DNA of 64,000 bases from Streptomyces sp. NRRL F-5126 (lineage in GTDB: Bacteria; Actinomycetota; Actinomycetes; Streptomycetales; Streptomycetaceae), in the NCBI RefSeq assembly GCF_000721265.1, contig NZ_JOFZ01000008.1, forward strand, positions 248,001 to 312,000, written 5' to 3'. Shown here in pieces: positions 15,973 to 24,387 of this stretch. A model generated the notes under the pieces. That model worked only from the letters and a program-made list of their open reading frames with translations. It made no database searches and was not told the DNA's origin. Every line of letters starts with the position of its first letter. The stretch's first letter is position 1. The position numbers were made by a program, and so were the translations under genes.

Positions 15973-16908
15973 TCAGGAGCGGCCGTCCTGGCTGCGTGCC
16001 AGCCACTCCGCGGCCTCGATGAAGTCCGCGTCCGACGTGCCGGCCCGCGGCGGCCGCGCGTCCGCCGGCGACACCCCGGCGCGCGGGTACGAGCCGAGGA
16101 AGCGCACCTGCGGGCAGATCCGCCGCAGCCCCATCAGTGCCTCCGAGACCCGGCGCTCGGTGACGTGGCCCTCCGCGTCGATGGCGAAGCAGTACTTCCC
16201 CATGCCCTCGCCGGTCGGCCGCGACTGGATCTGGATCAGGTTGACCCCGCGCACCGCGAACTCCTGGAGCAGGTCGAGCAGCGCGCCAGGCTGGTCCTCG
16301 CCCAGCCAGATGACCAGCGACGTCTTGTCGGCGCCCGTCCTGGCCGCCGGCCGGCCCGGGCGCCCGACGAGGACGAAGCGCGTGACCGCGTTCGCCGCGT
16401 CGTGGATCTCCGTGACCAGCGGTTCGAGGCCGTACGTGGCGGCGGCGAACACCCCCGCGAAGGCGCCGTCGTACTTGCCCTCGCGCACCAGGCGCGCGCC
16501 GTCCGCGTTCGAGGCGGCCGACTCCCAGGCGGCGTCCGGCAGATGGCCGCGCAGCCAGCCGCGCACCTGCGGCTGCGCCACCGGGTGGCCCGTCACCGTG
16601 CGCACCTCGGACAGGGCCGTGCCCGGCCGCACCAGCAGGGCGAACGTGATCGGCAGCAGGACCTCGCGGTAGATCATCAGCGGCTCGCCGCCGGTGAGTT
16701 CGTCGATGGTCGCGGTGACACCGCCCTCCACCGAGTTCTCGATCGCGGCGAACGCGCCCGCCGCCTCGCCCGCCCGCACGGCGTCGAACGCCGCCGGTAC
16801 GGACACCATCGGCGCGAGTTCCCTGGTGGCGGCTTCGGGGAGGGTGCGGAGGGCCGCTTCGGTGAAGGTGCCCTCGGGCCCGAGATACGTATAGCGCGTG
16901 GCCGACAT
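15973..16908 (-). CDS. pheA: Prephenate dehydratase
   Basis: Monofunctional prephenate dehydratase, 311 residues, converting prephenate to phenylpyruvate in phenylalanine synthesis. The catalytic domain (1-190) begins YLGPEGTFTEAAL and has the conserved AIENSVEGGV and the essential TRF motif in AVTRFVLVG. A C-terminal ACT domain (about 205-285) with GALLDLLQEFAVRGVNL and QIQSRP should bind phenylalanine for feedback control. It lies downstream of the copper/DyP genes on the same strand, separated by 73 bp, and its 3' end borders the DnaA-box spacer. Confidence 0.95.
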   Translation of the reverse strand: MSATRYTYLGPEGTFTEAALRTLPEAATRELAPMVSVPAAFDAVRAGEAAGAFAAIENSVEGGVTATIDELTGGEPLMIYREVLLPITFALLVRPGTALSEVRTVTGHPVAQPQVRGWLRGHLPDAAWESAASNADGARLVREGKYDGAFAGVFAAATYGLEPLVTEIHDAANAVTRFVLVGRPGRPAARTGADKTSLVIWLGEDQPGALLDLLQEFAVRGVNLIQIQSRPTGEGMGKYCFAIDAEGHVTERRVSEALMGLRRICPQVRFLGSYPRAGVSPADARPPRAGTSDADFIEAAEWLARSQDGRS

Positions 16909-16981
16909 GCGGCCACACTAGCGCTCGTCCCACCCCTCGGGCGGGGCCGTCCCGCCCGTCAGACGGGAGCCGTCCCGGCCG

Positions 16982-18322
16982 TCAGGACTCCATCAGCCGC
17001 TGCCCCACGTACTCGCCCTTCGCGGCGCCCGCCGGCACGGCGAAGAGACCGCTCGCCTCGTGCCTGATGAACGCCGACAGGGCGTCGCCCCGGTCGAGTT
17101 TGCGCTGCACCGGCACGAACCCCTTGAGCGGGTCGGCCTGCCAGGCGACGAACAGGAGCCCCGCGTCGGGCTTCCCGTCGCCGCGCAGGCCGTCGTTGTA
17201 CGAGTAGGACCTGCGCAGCATGGCCGCCCCGCCGTTCGTCGACGGCTGCGCGATGCGCGCGTGCGCGTCGGCCGGGATGACGAGCTCCCCGTCCGGGCCC
17301 TTCTTCGTCAGCGCCATCGCCGTGTCCTCGGTGCCGCCGGTGAGCGGCGCCCCGTTCGACTTGCGGCGGCCGATGACCTTCTCCTGCTTGCTGACGGGCA
17401 GGCTCTCCCAGTCGTCGAGGAGCATGCGGATGCGGCGCACCACCGCGTACGAGCCGTTCGCCATCCACGCGGGGCTGGCGAGCGTTCCGTGCGGCTTGCG
17501 CGGCACGAAGATCTCCTCGCCGAACCGCGGCTCGGACGGCTTCGGGTTGCCGGTGCCGTCGACCTGGCCCATCAGGTTGCGCATGGTCATGGGGTGCGCC
17601 GTGGCGCCGGGGGACCGGTTGAAGCCGCTCATCAGCCAGCGCACGCGCGCGGTGGACCCGGCCTCCTTCTGCAGCGCGCGCAGCGCGTGGAACGCGACGA
17701 GCGCGTCGTCCGAGCCGACCTGGATCCACAGGTCGCCGTTGCTGCGGGCCGGGTCGAGGTGGTCGGAGGAGAACGCGGGCAGCGGATCGAGCTGGACGGG
17801 CCGCTGCTTCACCAGGCCCGTGCGGTCGAAGAAGCTGCGGCCGAAGCCGAAGGTGATCGTCAGCGCGGCAGGGCCCTCGTCGAGGGCGACGTCGGTGTCG
17901 TGGCCCGGAGCCTGGCGCCCCTCGGTCAGGGGCGCCGCGCACGCCGTCCAGCGCCGCAGCAGCGCGATGGCCTGCGCGCGCCCGGCGCCCGGCGCGAGGT
18001 CGAAGGCGACGAGGTGGCCGACGGCCTGCATCGGCGTGGAGATGCCGGCCTGGTGGGTGCCGTGGAAGGGGACGGCGTCGGAGCCGAGGTGGGTCAGCGG
18101 TGTGGGCGCCGCGGGCCGCGTCGCGGCGTACGCGCCGATCCCGCCGCCCGCGCCGGCCACGAGTCCGCCGACCGCGCCCGCGCCCACCGCGCCGAGCACG
18201 CCGCGCCGGCTGACGCGCGCCCCGGACGCACGCGCGGCAGCCGGCGCGGGGTGTTCCTCCCTCTGCTGCCTGCCGCTTTCGTTCGTTCCCGCGCTGTTCG
18301 AGGTCTTCGAAGTGTCTGTCAC
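16982..18322 (-). CDS. Tat-exported Dyp-type (EfeB-like) haem peroxidase
   Basis: A 446-residue dye-decolourising peroxidase. The N terminus has a twin-arginine signal, ARVSRRGVLGAVGAGAVGG, around residue 40, so the enzyme is folded with haem before export. The catalytic aspartate lies in QVDGTGNPKP (the GXXDG-type motif), and the distal arginine and proximal histidine regions are near RRIRMLLDDWESL and the ferredoxin-like repeats. The set DyP peroxidase plus CopC/CopD, PCuAC, Sco and YcnI on one strand suggests joint extracytoplasmic copper/haem handling; in S. lividans a DyP partner of a copper oxidase acts in morphology, but that pair is a different context. Only 4 bp from copCD. Confidence 0.9.
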   Translation of the reverse strand: MTDTSKTSNSAGTNESGRQQREEHPAPAAARASGARVSRRGVLGAVGAGAVGGLVAGAGGGIGAYAATRPAAPTPLTHLGSDAVPFHGTHQAGISTPMQAVGHLVAFDLAPGAGRAQAIALLRRWTACAAPLTEGRQAPGHDTDVALDEGPAALTITFGFGRSFFDRTGLVKQRPVQLDPLPAFSSDHLDPARSNGDLWIQVGSDDALVAFHALRALQKEAGSTARVRWLMSGFNRSPGATAHPMTMRNLMGQVDGTGNPKPSEPRFGEEIFVPRKPHGTLASPAWMANGSYAVVRRIRMLLDDWESLPVSKQEKVIGRRKSNGAPLTGGTEDTAMALTKKGPDGELVIPADAHARIAQPSTNGGAAMLRRSYSYNDGLRGDGKPDAGLLFVAWQADPLKGFVPVQRKLDRGDALSAFIRHEASGLFAVPAGAAKGEYVGQRLMES

Positions 18323-18326
18323 TGGC

Positions 18327-20381
18327 TCAGCCGATCGTGATGTTCTTGTAGACAGTGGTCTCGTCGATGGCGGACGTCCTGACGGTCAGGGCGAGCTGCC
18401 AGCTGCCGGCGATGGGGACGCGGACGTGGTCCGCCGCCCAGTGGCCGGGTGCGAACCGGCTCGGCGTGATCGGCAGCGGGCCGATCCCGTGCGCCTTGAG
18501 CGTCAGGCTCGCCTTGACCTCGGGGACGTCGAGCGGCTTGCCGTCAGGGCCGTTGACGTAGACGTGCATGACGTTGTCGGCGCCCGTGCGCGCCGGATCC
18601 AGGTAGAACTGGAGCACGCCCTTGCCCTTGGGGCCGCCGGTGTCGAACGGGATGCTCAGGTCGACCGGGCCGTGCGCGTGGTGCATGGCGGCCGCCGAGG
18701 TGCCGGCCGGGCTCTTCGCCGCCGCCTCCGCCGTCCTGCCGGGCTCGGTGTCCGACAGGATCGTGGCGGCCACGAGCACGGCGACCGCGACCGCCGCCTC
18801 CGCGAGCACCGAGCGGCGCAGGCCGCCGCGCACCGGGTCGGCGTCGCGCAGCCGCTTCTCGCGTGCTGTCGCCACCGCCGCCCGCTGCCGCGCGAGTTGC
18901 GCCGCGCGCGCGTCCGACGCCCCCGGCGTACCGGATGTGCCTGACGTACCCGATGTGCCTGACGTATCCGGGCCGGCCTTGTCCGCGTCCACCGTGTCGG
19001 CGTCCGTCGTGTTCGTGGCCGCCGCGACCGGTACCGGCTCCGCCGGCCCCGTCTCCTCGGCGGCCTCCGCGCTCACGACGGCGGCAGGGGCCTGCGCCAG
19101 CCGCCGCGTCCACCGCCGCGAGAAGTACGCGATCGCCAGGATCACGGCGACGAGGCCGACCTTGATCAGCAGCAGCCGCCCGTACGTGGTGGAGCCAAGC
19201 GCCGTGAAGGAGCCGACCTGGCGCCACGACTGGTAGACGCCGCTCGCCACCACGGCCACGACGCTCCAGAACGCCAGCGCAGAGAACCGTCCCACCGCCC
19301 CGGCGTCGATCGACGGGACGCGGTAGAGCGAGACGAGCAGCGCCGCGAGGCCGCCGAGCCAGCACGCCACCGACAGCAGGTGCACCATGTCCACCGGCAT
19401 GGCGAGCCCGGTCTGGATGCCCGTCGACGCGTGCTCGCTGAGCGACCAGGTCGCCGCGAGGCCCGCCGCGACGACCGTGCCGCCCGCGCCGAGCCCGAAC
19501 GCCAGGTCCCTGCGCTCGCCCGCCGCGCTCTCCTCGCCGCGTCGCGCGTACGCGCCGAACAGCACCGCCACGAACACCGCCGCCGCCCCGAGCAGCAGCA
19601 GCCGGGAGACCAGCGCGGCGCCCTCCTTCGTCCCGAGCACCCCCTGGAGGCCGGTGAGGTCGAAGACGTCCACCAGCTTGCCCGACCCCGTGTACGGGGT
19701 GCGGAGCAGCAGCAGCGCCAGCGTCGACGCCGTGAACAGCAGCCACGCGCGCACCACGAGCCGTTGCAGCGGCCGCGCCGACGCCCCGCGCGGCCAGCAG
19801 ACCAGCACGAAGGCCGCCCCGCCGACCAGCAGCACGAATCCCGCGTACGAGAGGTACCGCGCCACCTGGTAGAGCACGCCGACGAGGCCGCCGCTCGACC
19901 CCTGCCCCGCGACCTTCGCACTCGTCTTGGACGGCGCGCCGACCGAGAAGGTGAAGGCACCCGACACGGGATGGGTGTCGGCGGAGATCGCCTGCCACGC
20001 CACCGTGTACGTGCCGTTCGGGACGGACGGGCGCAGCGCCGCGCGGTAGCTCGCGGTGGACTTGGTGGAGACGTCCGTGACCTTCCCGGTGTCCACACGC
20101 TTGTTGTCCGGTGACAGCACCCGGATCGCGTTCTTGCCGAGCGTGACCTGTTCGGAGAACGTGAGGGTGACCGCGCCGGGTGCCGTCGCCACCACCGCCC
20201 CGTCCTTGGGATCGCTGCCGGTCAGCGCCGCGTGGGCGGACGCCTTGCCGGCGAACGTCAGCAGCACGGCAGGGACGACCAGGCCGGCGACGAGCAGCAG
20301 CCGCAGCAGCGGCGTCGCGTACGTGCCGGCGGCGCGGCGGCGGTAACCGCCCGGCGGGGGTGGGGCGATGGCGGTGTTCAT
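18327..20381 (-). CDS. CopC-CopD fusion copper protein (YcnJ-like)
   Basis: A 684-residue fusion. A signal peptide (about 24-49) ends ASA, leaving H50 as the first residue of the CopC domain (HAALTGSDPKDGA...), the N-terminal copper ligand; a second ligand lies in SADTHPVSGAF. From about residue 165 come roughly eight membrane helices of the CopD type. A cytoplasmic-type low-complexity stretch with TSGTSGTSGTPG and a final transmembrane segment lead to a C-terminal beta domain (about 585-684). It is expected to import or hand over copper at the membrane. The DNA for the TSG repeats contains 15-bp direct repeats (about 18925-18975). Between PCuAC and DyP genes in one operon. Confidence 0.9.
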   Translation of the reverse strand: MNTAIAPPPPGGYRRRAAGTYATPLLRLLLVAGLVVPAVLLTFAGKASAHAALTGSDPKDGAVVATAPGAVTLTFSEQVTLGKNAIRVLSPDNKRVDTGKVTDVSTKSTASYRAALRPSVPNGTYTVAWQAISADTHPVSGAFTFSVGAPSKTSAKVAGQGSSGGLVGVLYQVARYLSYAGFVLLVGGAAFVLVCWPRGASARPLQRLVVRAWLLFTASTLALLLLRTPYTGSGKLVDVFDLTGLQGVLGTKEGAALVSRLLLLGAAAVFVAVLFGAYARRGEESAAGERRDLAFGLGAGGTVVAAGLAATWSLSEHASTGIQTGLAMPVDMVHLLSVACWLGGLAALLVSLYRVPSIDAGAVGRFSALAFWSVVAVVASGVYQSWRQVGSFTALGSTTYGRLLLIKVGLVAVILAIAYFSRRWTRRLAQAPAAVVSAEAAEETGPAEPVPVAAATNTTDADTVDADKAGPDTSGTSGTSGTSGTPGASDARAAQLARQRAAVATAREKRLRDADPVRGGLRRSVLAEAAVAVAVLVAATILSDTEPGRTAEAAAKSPAGTSAAAMHHAHGPVDLSIPFDTGGPKGKGVLQFYLDPARTGADNVMHVYVNGPDGKPLDVPEVKASLTLKAHGIGPLPITPSRFAPGHWAADHVRVPIAGSWQLALTVRTSAIDETTVYKNITIG

Positions 20382-20400
20382 GGCGTGTGGAGCCCCTCAC

Positions 20401-20931
20401 TCACTGCGCGGCGGCCGGCTGGTAGTTGGCCGCCTTGACGGGAACGTTGACCTTGATCGCGCCTGTCTTCCGGAAGTGCAGTTCGAGAGCGATGTGCCGG
20501 CCCTCCTTGAGCGGCTTCTTCACGCCCATCAGCATGATGTGGTTTCCACCGCGCGCCAGGTCGAGCGTGCCGCCCGCCGGCACGTCGAAGGACTTCACCT
20601 CCACCATCCGGTCGTTGACGGTCTTGTGTATGGACACCTCGCCCGACACGGGACTCGTGACGGACGTGAGGGTGTCGTCGCCCCCGCCGGTGTTCTTGAC
20701 GACGAGGAACGCGGCCGCCAGGTCGCCGACGGGCTGCGGCACGTACGCGCCGTCCACGGTGAGGTGCGGTTTCCCGCCGGCGGCCGGGTGCGCGGACGCC
20801 GTGGCCGACGCCGGCGCCTCGGGCGCGTGCGCCTTCGCGTCGGCGGCCGACGAGCCGTCGGAGCATGCGGTGAGCGTCAGGCCGGCCGCGGCGAGCACGC
20901 AGGCCAGGGCGAGGGGAGCGCGGCGGATCAC
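20401..20931 (-). CDS. PCu(A)C copper chaperone lipoprotein
   Basis: A 176-residue lipoprotein (lipobox LTAC) with a PCuAC cupredoxin-like domain. The Cu(I) site is seen as a His in SIHKTVNDRM, then M-x21-H-x-M ending NHIMLM. PCuAC works with Sco proteins to build the CuA/CuB centres of cytochrome oxidase. The GTG start overlaps the Sco gene stop as GTGA, so the two are translationally coupled, which fits partnership. Confidence 0.92.
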   Translation of the reverse strand: MIRRAPLALACVLAAAGLTLTACSDGSSAADAKAHAPEAPASATASAHPAAGGKPHLTVDGAYVPQPVGDLAAAFLVVKNTGGGDDTLTSVTSPVSGEVSIHKTVNDRMVEVKSFDVPAGGTLDLARGGNHIMLMGVKKPLKEGRHIALELHFRKTGAIKVNVPVKAANYQPAAAQ

Positions 20932-21608
20932 AGCTTCTCCCCCTTGATGATCTTCGGCAGGGCCTTGGCGTACTGCTGGGCCGTGGTGGTCGACCCGAAC
21001 AGCAGGTAGCCGCCGTTGGTCTTCGGCGAGAAGGCGACGACCTGCGCGCCGTGGCTGGATTCGATCGTGCCGTCCTTCTTCTTCACCGGCGGGGAGATGC
21101 CGATGCCGATCGACCGCGCCGCCGCCTGGATCTTCTTGAAGTCGCCGGTGAGGCCGATGAACGACGGGTCGCCCGCCGCCGGCAGCCACTTGCCGAGTTG
21201 GGCGGGGGTGTCGCGCTCCGGGTCGGTGGTGATGAACACGACCCGCAGCTTGGCCTGCTCGGCCTTGGTCAGGGCCTTCCTCGCGATGCCGAGGTTGCTC
21301 ATCGTCAGGGGGCAGATGTCGGGGCAGTGCGTGTAGCCGAAGTAGAGCAGGGTCGGCTTGTTCTTCGTCTCCGCGCGGAGGTCGAACTTCTTGCCGTGCG
21401 TGTCCGTCAGGACAATGTCCGGCTTCGTGAACGGCGGGTCGAGGACGGTCGCGGCGCCGGGCTTCTGGGCCCCGGACACGTCGGCGACCGACGAGGACTT
21501 CGCCTTCGGCTTGGCGTTCGCGTCCGACGAGCCGGACCCGCAGGCGGTGAGGGTGAGAGCGGCGGCCGCCACGAGGGCCGCGGCCGCGGTGAGCTGCTTC
21601 TTGTGCAT
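20928..21608 (-). CDS. Sco1/SenC-type copper chaperone lipoprotein
   Basis: A 226-residue lipoprotein (ATG 21608; lipobox LTAC) with a thioredoxin-like Sco domain. The copper site CxxxC is in GYTHCPDICPLTM and the third ligand is the histidine of ESSHGAQVVAF near residue 180. Sco proteins deliver copper or reduce the CuA cysteines of cytochrome c oxidase; in S. lividans and S. coelicolor Sco is also needed for copper-dependent development. Lies between the YcnI and PCuAC genes. Confidence 0.95.
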   Translation of the reverse strand: MHKKQLTAAAALVAAAALTLTACGSGSSDANAKPKAKSSSVADVSGAQKPGAATVLDPPFTKPDIVLTDTHGKKFDLRAETKNKPTLLYFGYTHCPDICPLTMSNLGIARKALTKAEQAKLRVVFITTDPERDTPAQLGKWLPAAGDPSFIGLTGDFKKIQAAARSIGIGISPPVKKKDGTIESSHGAQVVAFSPKTNGGYLLFGSTTTAQQYAKALPKIIKGEKL

Positions 21609-21780
21609 GGGTCTTTCCTGGGAAAGTGCGGGGGAAAAGCGAATATGGGGTTTGACCGGTGCGCGCCGCGTGCCGAGGCCAGGCGTGCCCGGGTGCCCGG
21701 CACGCCACGACGGCGGCGCGGTCCGCGGGGCGGCCACGCCGGGCCGCGTCCGCTCACGCCGCCGCGCGGCGCCGTACGGG

Positions 21781-22608
21781 TCAGGCGCTGCGGCGCCGGC
21801 CGATCAGCACGCCGCACGCCACACCCGCGGCGCCGATGACGATGCCGACGATGCCGAGCACGCGCGCGAGGGTGTCGGAGCCGTCCGAGGCGGACGAGGA
21901 GGCCTGGGCCGTCCCGCTCTTGCCGGAGGAGTCCGAGGCGTTCGAGGCGCTGGAGGAGCCGGACGAGCCCTTCGCCGAGGAGCCGCTCCCCGAGTCAGCG
22001 GCGGGCGCCGCGGTCAGCTTGAGCGTGGGCGCCGGGTTCTCGGGTTCGGGGGCGCCCGGCTTCTGCACCTCGATCCAGCGCACGACCTCGTTGTTGCTGT
22101 ACGTCTGGAGGGCCTTGAAGGTGACCTGGTCCGCGTTCTTCGGCAACGTGGCGACCGAGACGGGGAACAGCTGGAACTCGCCCACGGGGATGCCGCCGGC
22201 AGCGCTGCCGCCGCTGCTCTTGTCCGCGGTCCAGGTGACCTTGCTGACCGCCTCGGTGACCTTGCTGCCGTACAGCTCGACCGGCTTGGAGAGCTTCGAC
22301 TTGGTGATGTCGATCTTCCAGCCCGGCACCGGCTCCGGCATCACGGACGCGAGCGGGGTGTCGGTCGGGAAGTCCACTTCGAGCTTGGTGGTCGTGGCGT
22401 TGTCGCGCTCGTTGGGGACCTTGAAGTCGACGACGGCGGAGCCGCCCTTCACCGCGTCGCCCTCCGGATGCACGGTGACGTGCGCCGACGCGGTGCCCGC
22501 GAGCACGAGCACGGCGGAGCCGGCGAGGCCGCCCACGACGGCGGCGCGCTTCACGCCGCGCCTCGCGGTCGGGGCCACCTGGGCGGGGGTCTTCACAGCT
22601 TGGAACAC
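21781..22608 (-). CDS. YcnI-family (DUF1775) copper-binding membrane-anchored protein
   Basis: A 275-residue protein from GTG 22608 (GGAG 6 nt upstream). The signal peptide ends ASA before HVTVHPEGDAVKGG, leaving an N-terminal histidine that binds Cu(II) as in B. subtilis YcnI. The DUF1775 beta-sandwich runs to about residue 200; then a Ser/Gly-rich stalk and a C-terminal membrane helix with RRRSA anchor. Likely a copper chaperone acting with the neighbouring CopC-CopD, Sco and PCuAC proteins. Confidence 0.92.
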   Translation of the reverse strand: MFQAVKTPAQVAPTARRGVKRAAVVGGLAGSAVLVLAGTASAHVTVHPEGDAVKGGSAVVDFKVPNERDNATTTKLEVDFPTDTPLASVMPEPVPGWKIDITKSKLSKPVELYGSKVTEAVSKVTWTADKSSGGSAAGGIPVGEFQLFPVSVATLPKNADQVTFKALQTYSNNEVVRWIEVQKPGAPEPENPAPTLKLTAAPAADSGSGSSAKGSSGSSSASNASDSSGKSGTAQASSSASDGSDTLARVLGIVGIVIGAAGVACGVLIGRRRSA

Positions 22609-22709
22609 AGGACACTCCACGGGGGGTGAGGTGGTACGGGAGCGACGTGCGGTCGCACGTCGGCACCGCGACGCCGCCCCGTCCGCCATGGACGAGCGCC
22701 TGCGTCGCG

Positions 22710-23609
22710 TCATGCGGCGAGCGCGAACGCCGCCGGGGGCCCGCGCCTGATGACCGTGTGCTGGAGTGTGTGTGCCGGGGGGCCCGGCGGTGTGTCGTAC
22801 GGGAGCGGAGCGCGGCCCGCGCCGCCGTCCAGGTGGGTGGGCAGACCGGCGAGCAGGTGCCGTACGAGGGCGAGCGCGCCGCGCAGAGCGCGCAGTTGCG
22901 CCGCGTCGGTGAGCGTCTCGCGCATCTCGCCGAGCCCGTGCGCGCCCTGCGCGGAGAGCCGGCCGATGCGCAGCAGCGCGAGGTCGCCCCGGCGCAGCAG
23001 CCACCCCGTGGCCAGCGCGGCCAGGACGTGGCCGAGGATCATGGGGACGGAGGGCAGCAGCCCCGCACACTGGGACGAGAAGGCCGTCCCGGATGTGAGG
23101 CCCATTCCCGGCATGCCGGCCATCCCGGACACGGTGTGTGCCTGCGCCAGTGCCGCGCCGCCGCCCGTCCCCGACACCACGTCGGCGGCCGGGACATGGG
23201 CGTTGGCGAGGATGCGCCGTGCGTCCGCGGGGCTGAGGGACGCGGCGCCCGCGCCGCACAGCAGCTTGGCCGCGGTGCGCACGATCGCGTCGCCGCCCGC
23301 CACGTGTACCGGCATGGGCGCGGAGGCCCGCTGCTGCGCGAGGACGAACAGGCTGTGCAGGCCGAGCTGCCCCGCCGTCAGCGCGACGACGACGGTGGGC
23401 GTCGAGCGCGGCCGCCCCGCCAGGGGCGCCGCCACGGCGAACACCGCGAGGAATCCGGCCACCACCGCCCACCACGGCACGGGCGCGCAGGCCGCCATCG
23501 CGTGCCCCATCGCGGACAGCACGGCGCAGACCGCGGCGAACACCGCGGCCCTGAACAGCCGAGCGCCGGCAGCGGCGCGCGCGACGGGATGCATGGCGGT
23601 GCCCATCAT
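22710..23609 (-). CDS. Met/His-bearing integral membrane protein of the copper operon
   Basis: A 299-residue membrane protein I cannot name. Five or so hydrophobic segments are visible (LFRAAVFAAVCAVLSAM, VPWWAVVAGFLAVFAVAA, ALTAGQLGLHSLFVLA, MILGHVLAALATGWLL). Between the third and last lies a probable outside loop with HTVSGMAGMPGMGLTSG, whose His and spaced Met residues resemble Cu(I)-binding motifs. It is the first gene of the strand's copper set, 101 bp before YcnI, supporting a metal role. ATG 23609 is used; ATG 23594 is an alternative. Confidence 0.75.
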   Translation of the reverse strand: MMGTAMHPVARAAAGARLFRAAVFAAVCAVLSAMGHAMAACAPVPWWAVVAGFLAVFAVAAPLAGRPRSTPTVVVALTAGQLGLHSLFVLAQQRASAPMPVHVAGGDAIVRTAAKLLCGAGAASLSPADARRILANAHVPAADVVSGTGGGAALAQAHTVSGMAGMPGMGLTSGTAFSSQCAGLLPSVPMILGHVLAALATGWLLRRGDLALLRIGRLSAQGAHGLGEMRETLTDAAQLRALRGALALVRHLLAGLPTHLDGGAGRAPLPYDTPPGPPAHTLQHTVIRRGPPAAFALAA

Positions 23610-23828
23610 CGCACTGCGCCCGCGGCGCCAGTGGGGCAGGTCCACATGCGGACAGGCGTGGCGCGGAGCCCGGCTCGTGGCGCGGCGCCGGGCACGGCGC
23701 GGCCCATACACGGCCGGTGCGTCCCACGCGTCGGCCGAACGAGCGCTTTCCCGCGCGGCCCCCGCTTACGCCGGAGTGCGAGGGGCAATACGTAACGGTA
23801 TGTCGAGCCGCGGCCAGGAGGCTGGAGC

Positions 23829-24278
23829 ATGAGCATCTGGTGGTCTCTGCACTTGCGGCGCGAAGCGGCAAGCGTCCCGCTCGCGCGCCGCCTGCTGCTC
23901 GGCGCGATGGACACGGCCGGTGTCGACCCGGACATCTCCTTCGACCTGTCGGTCGCGCTCACGGAGGCGTGTGCCAACGCCGTGGAGCACGGCGGTTACG
24001 GCCCCGCGGACAGCGGCGGCTACCGCGTCACCGCGTACCTGGACGGCGAGAAGTGCCGTATCGAGGTCGCCGACTCGGGGCCCGGGTTCCCGCGCAGACG
24101 GGTCGTCAGGCCGTCGGCCCGCCCGCCCTCCTTGACGGCGGAGAGCGGGCGCGGCCTCGGCCTGATCGAGCAGCTCGCCGACCACGTCGACTTCACCGGC
24201 GGCCCCGGACACGGCGCGGTGGTCAGCTTCGACAAGACCCTGAAGTGGCGCGAGGACGCCCTGCTCGGAGCGGTGTGA
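23829..24278 (+). CDS. RsbW-like ATP-binding protein (anti-sigma factor kinase type)
   Basis: A 149-residue HATPase_c_2 protein. The N box is LSVALTEACANAVEHGG, the G1 box VADSGPGF and the G2 box ESGRGLGLIEQL, all well preserved, unlike the copy in the hem-like cluster. It is probably a serine kinase or anti-sigma factor in a partner-switching pathway, but no sigma factor or anti-anti-sigma gene is adjacent. AGGAGG precedes the ATG. Divergent from the copper operon. Confidence 0.88.
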   Translation: MSIWWSLHLRREAASVPLARRLLLGAMDTAGVDPDISFDLSVALTEACANAVEHGGYGPADSGGYRVTAYLDGEKCRIEVADSGPGFPRRRVVRPSARPPSLTAESGRGLGLIEQLADHVDFTGGPGHGAVVSFDKTLKWREDALLGAV

Positions 24279-24308
24279 CCGCCGAGCGGAGCGTCCTCGT
24301 CCCGTTGC

Positions 24309-24382
24309 GGGCCCTTCGCGTACGGGCCCTTCGCGTACGGGCCCGTTGCGTACGGGCCACCCGCGTGCGGGCCCCTCGCCTG
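24309..24382. repeat. Five 15-bp tandem repeats between convergent genes
   Basis: Units GGGCCCTTCGCGTAC (24309-24323), an identical copy (24324-24338), then GGGCCCGTTGCGTAC, GGGCCACCCGCGTGC and a partial GGGCCCCTCGCC. They fill the 109-bp gap between convergent stops. GGGCCC is itself palindromic, so the array can fold and may help end transcription. Confidence 0.75.
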
Positions 24383-24387
24383 TGCGG

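Noticed and set aside
24309..24382. CRISPR array
   Set aside because: Repeats are 15 bp, directly adjacent without spacers and not accompanied by cas genes. No CRISPR array was seen in the window.
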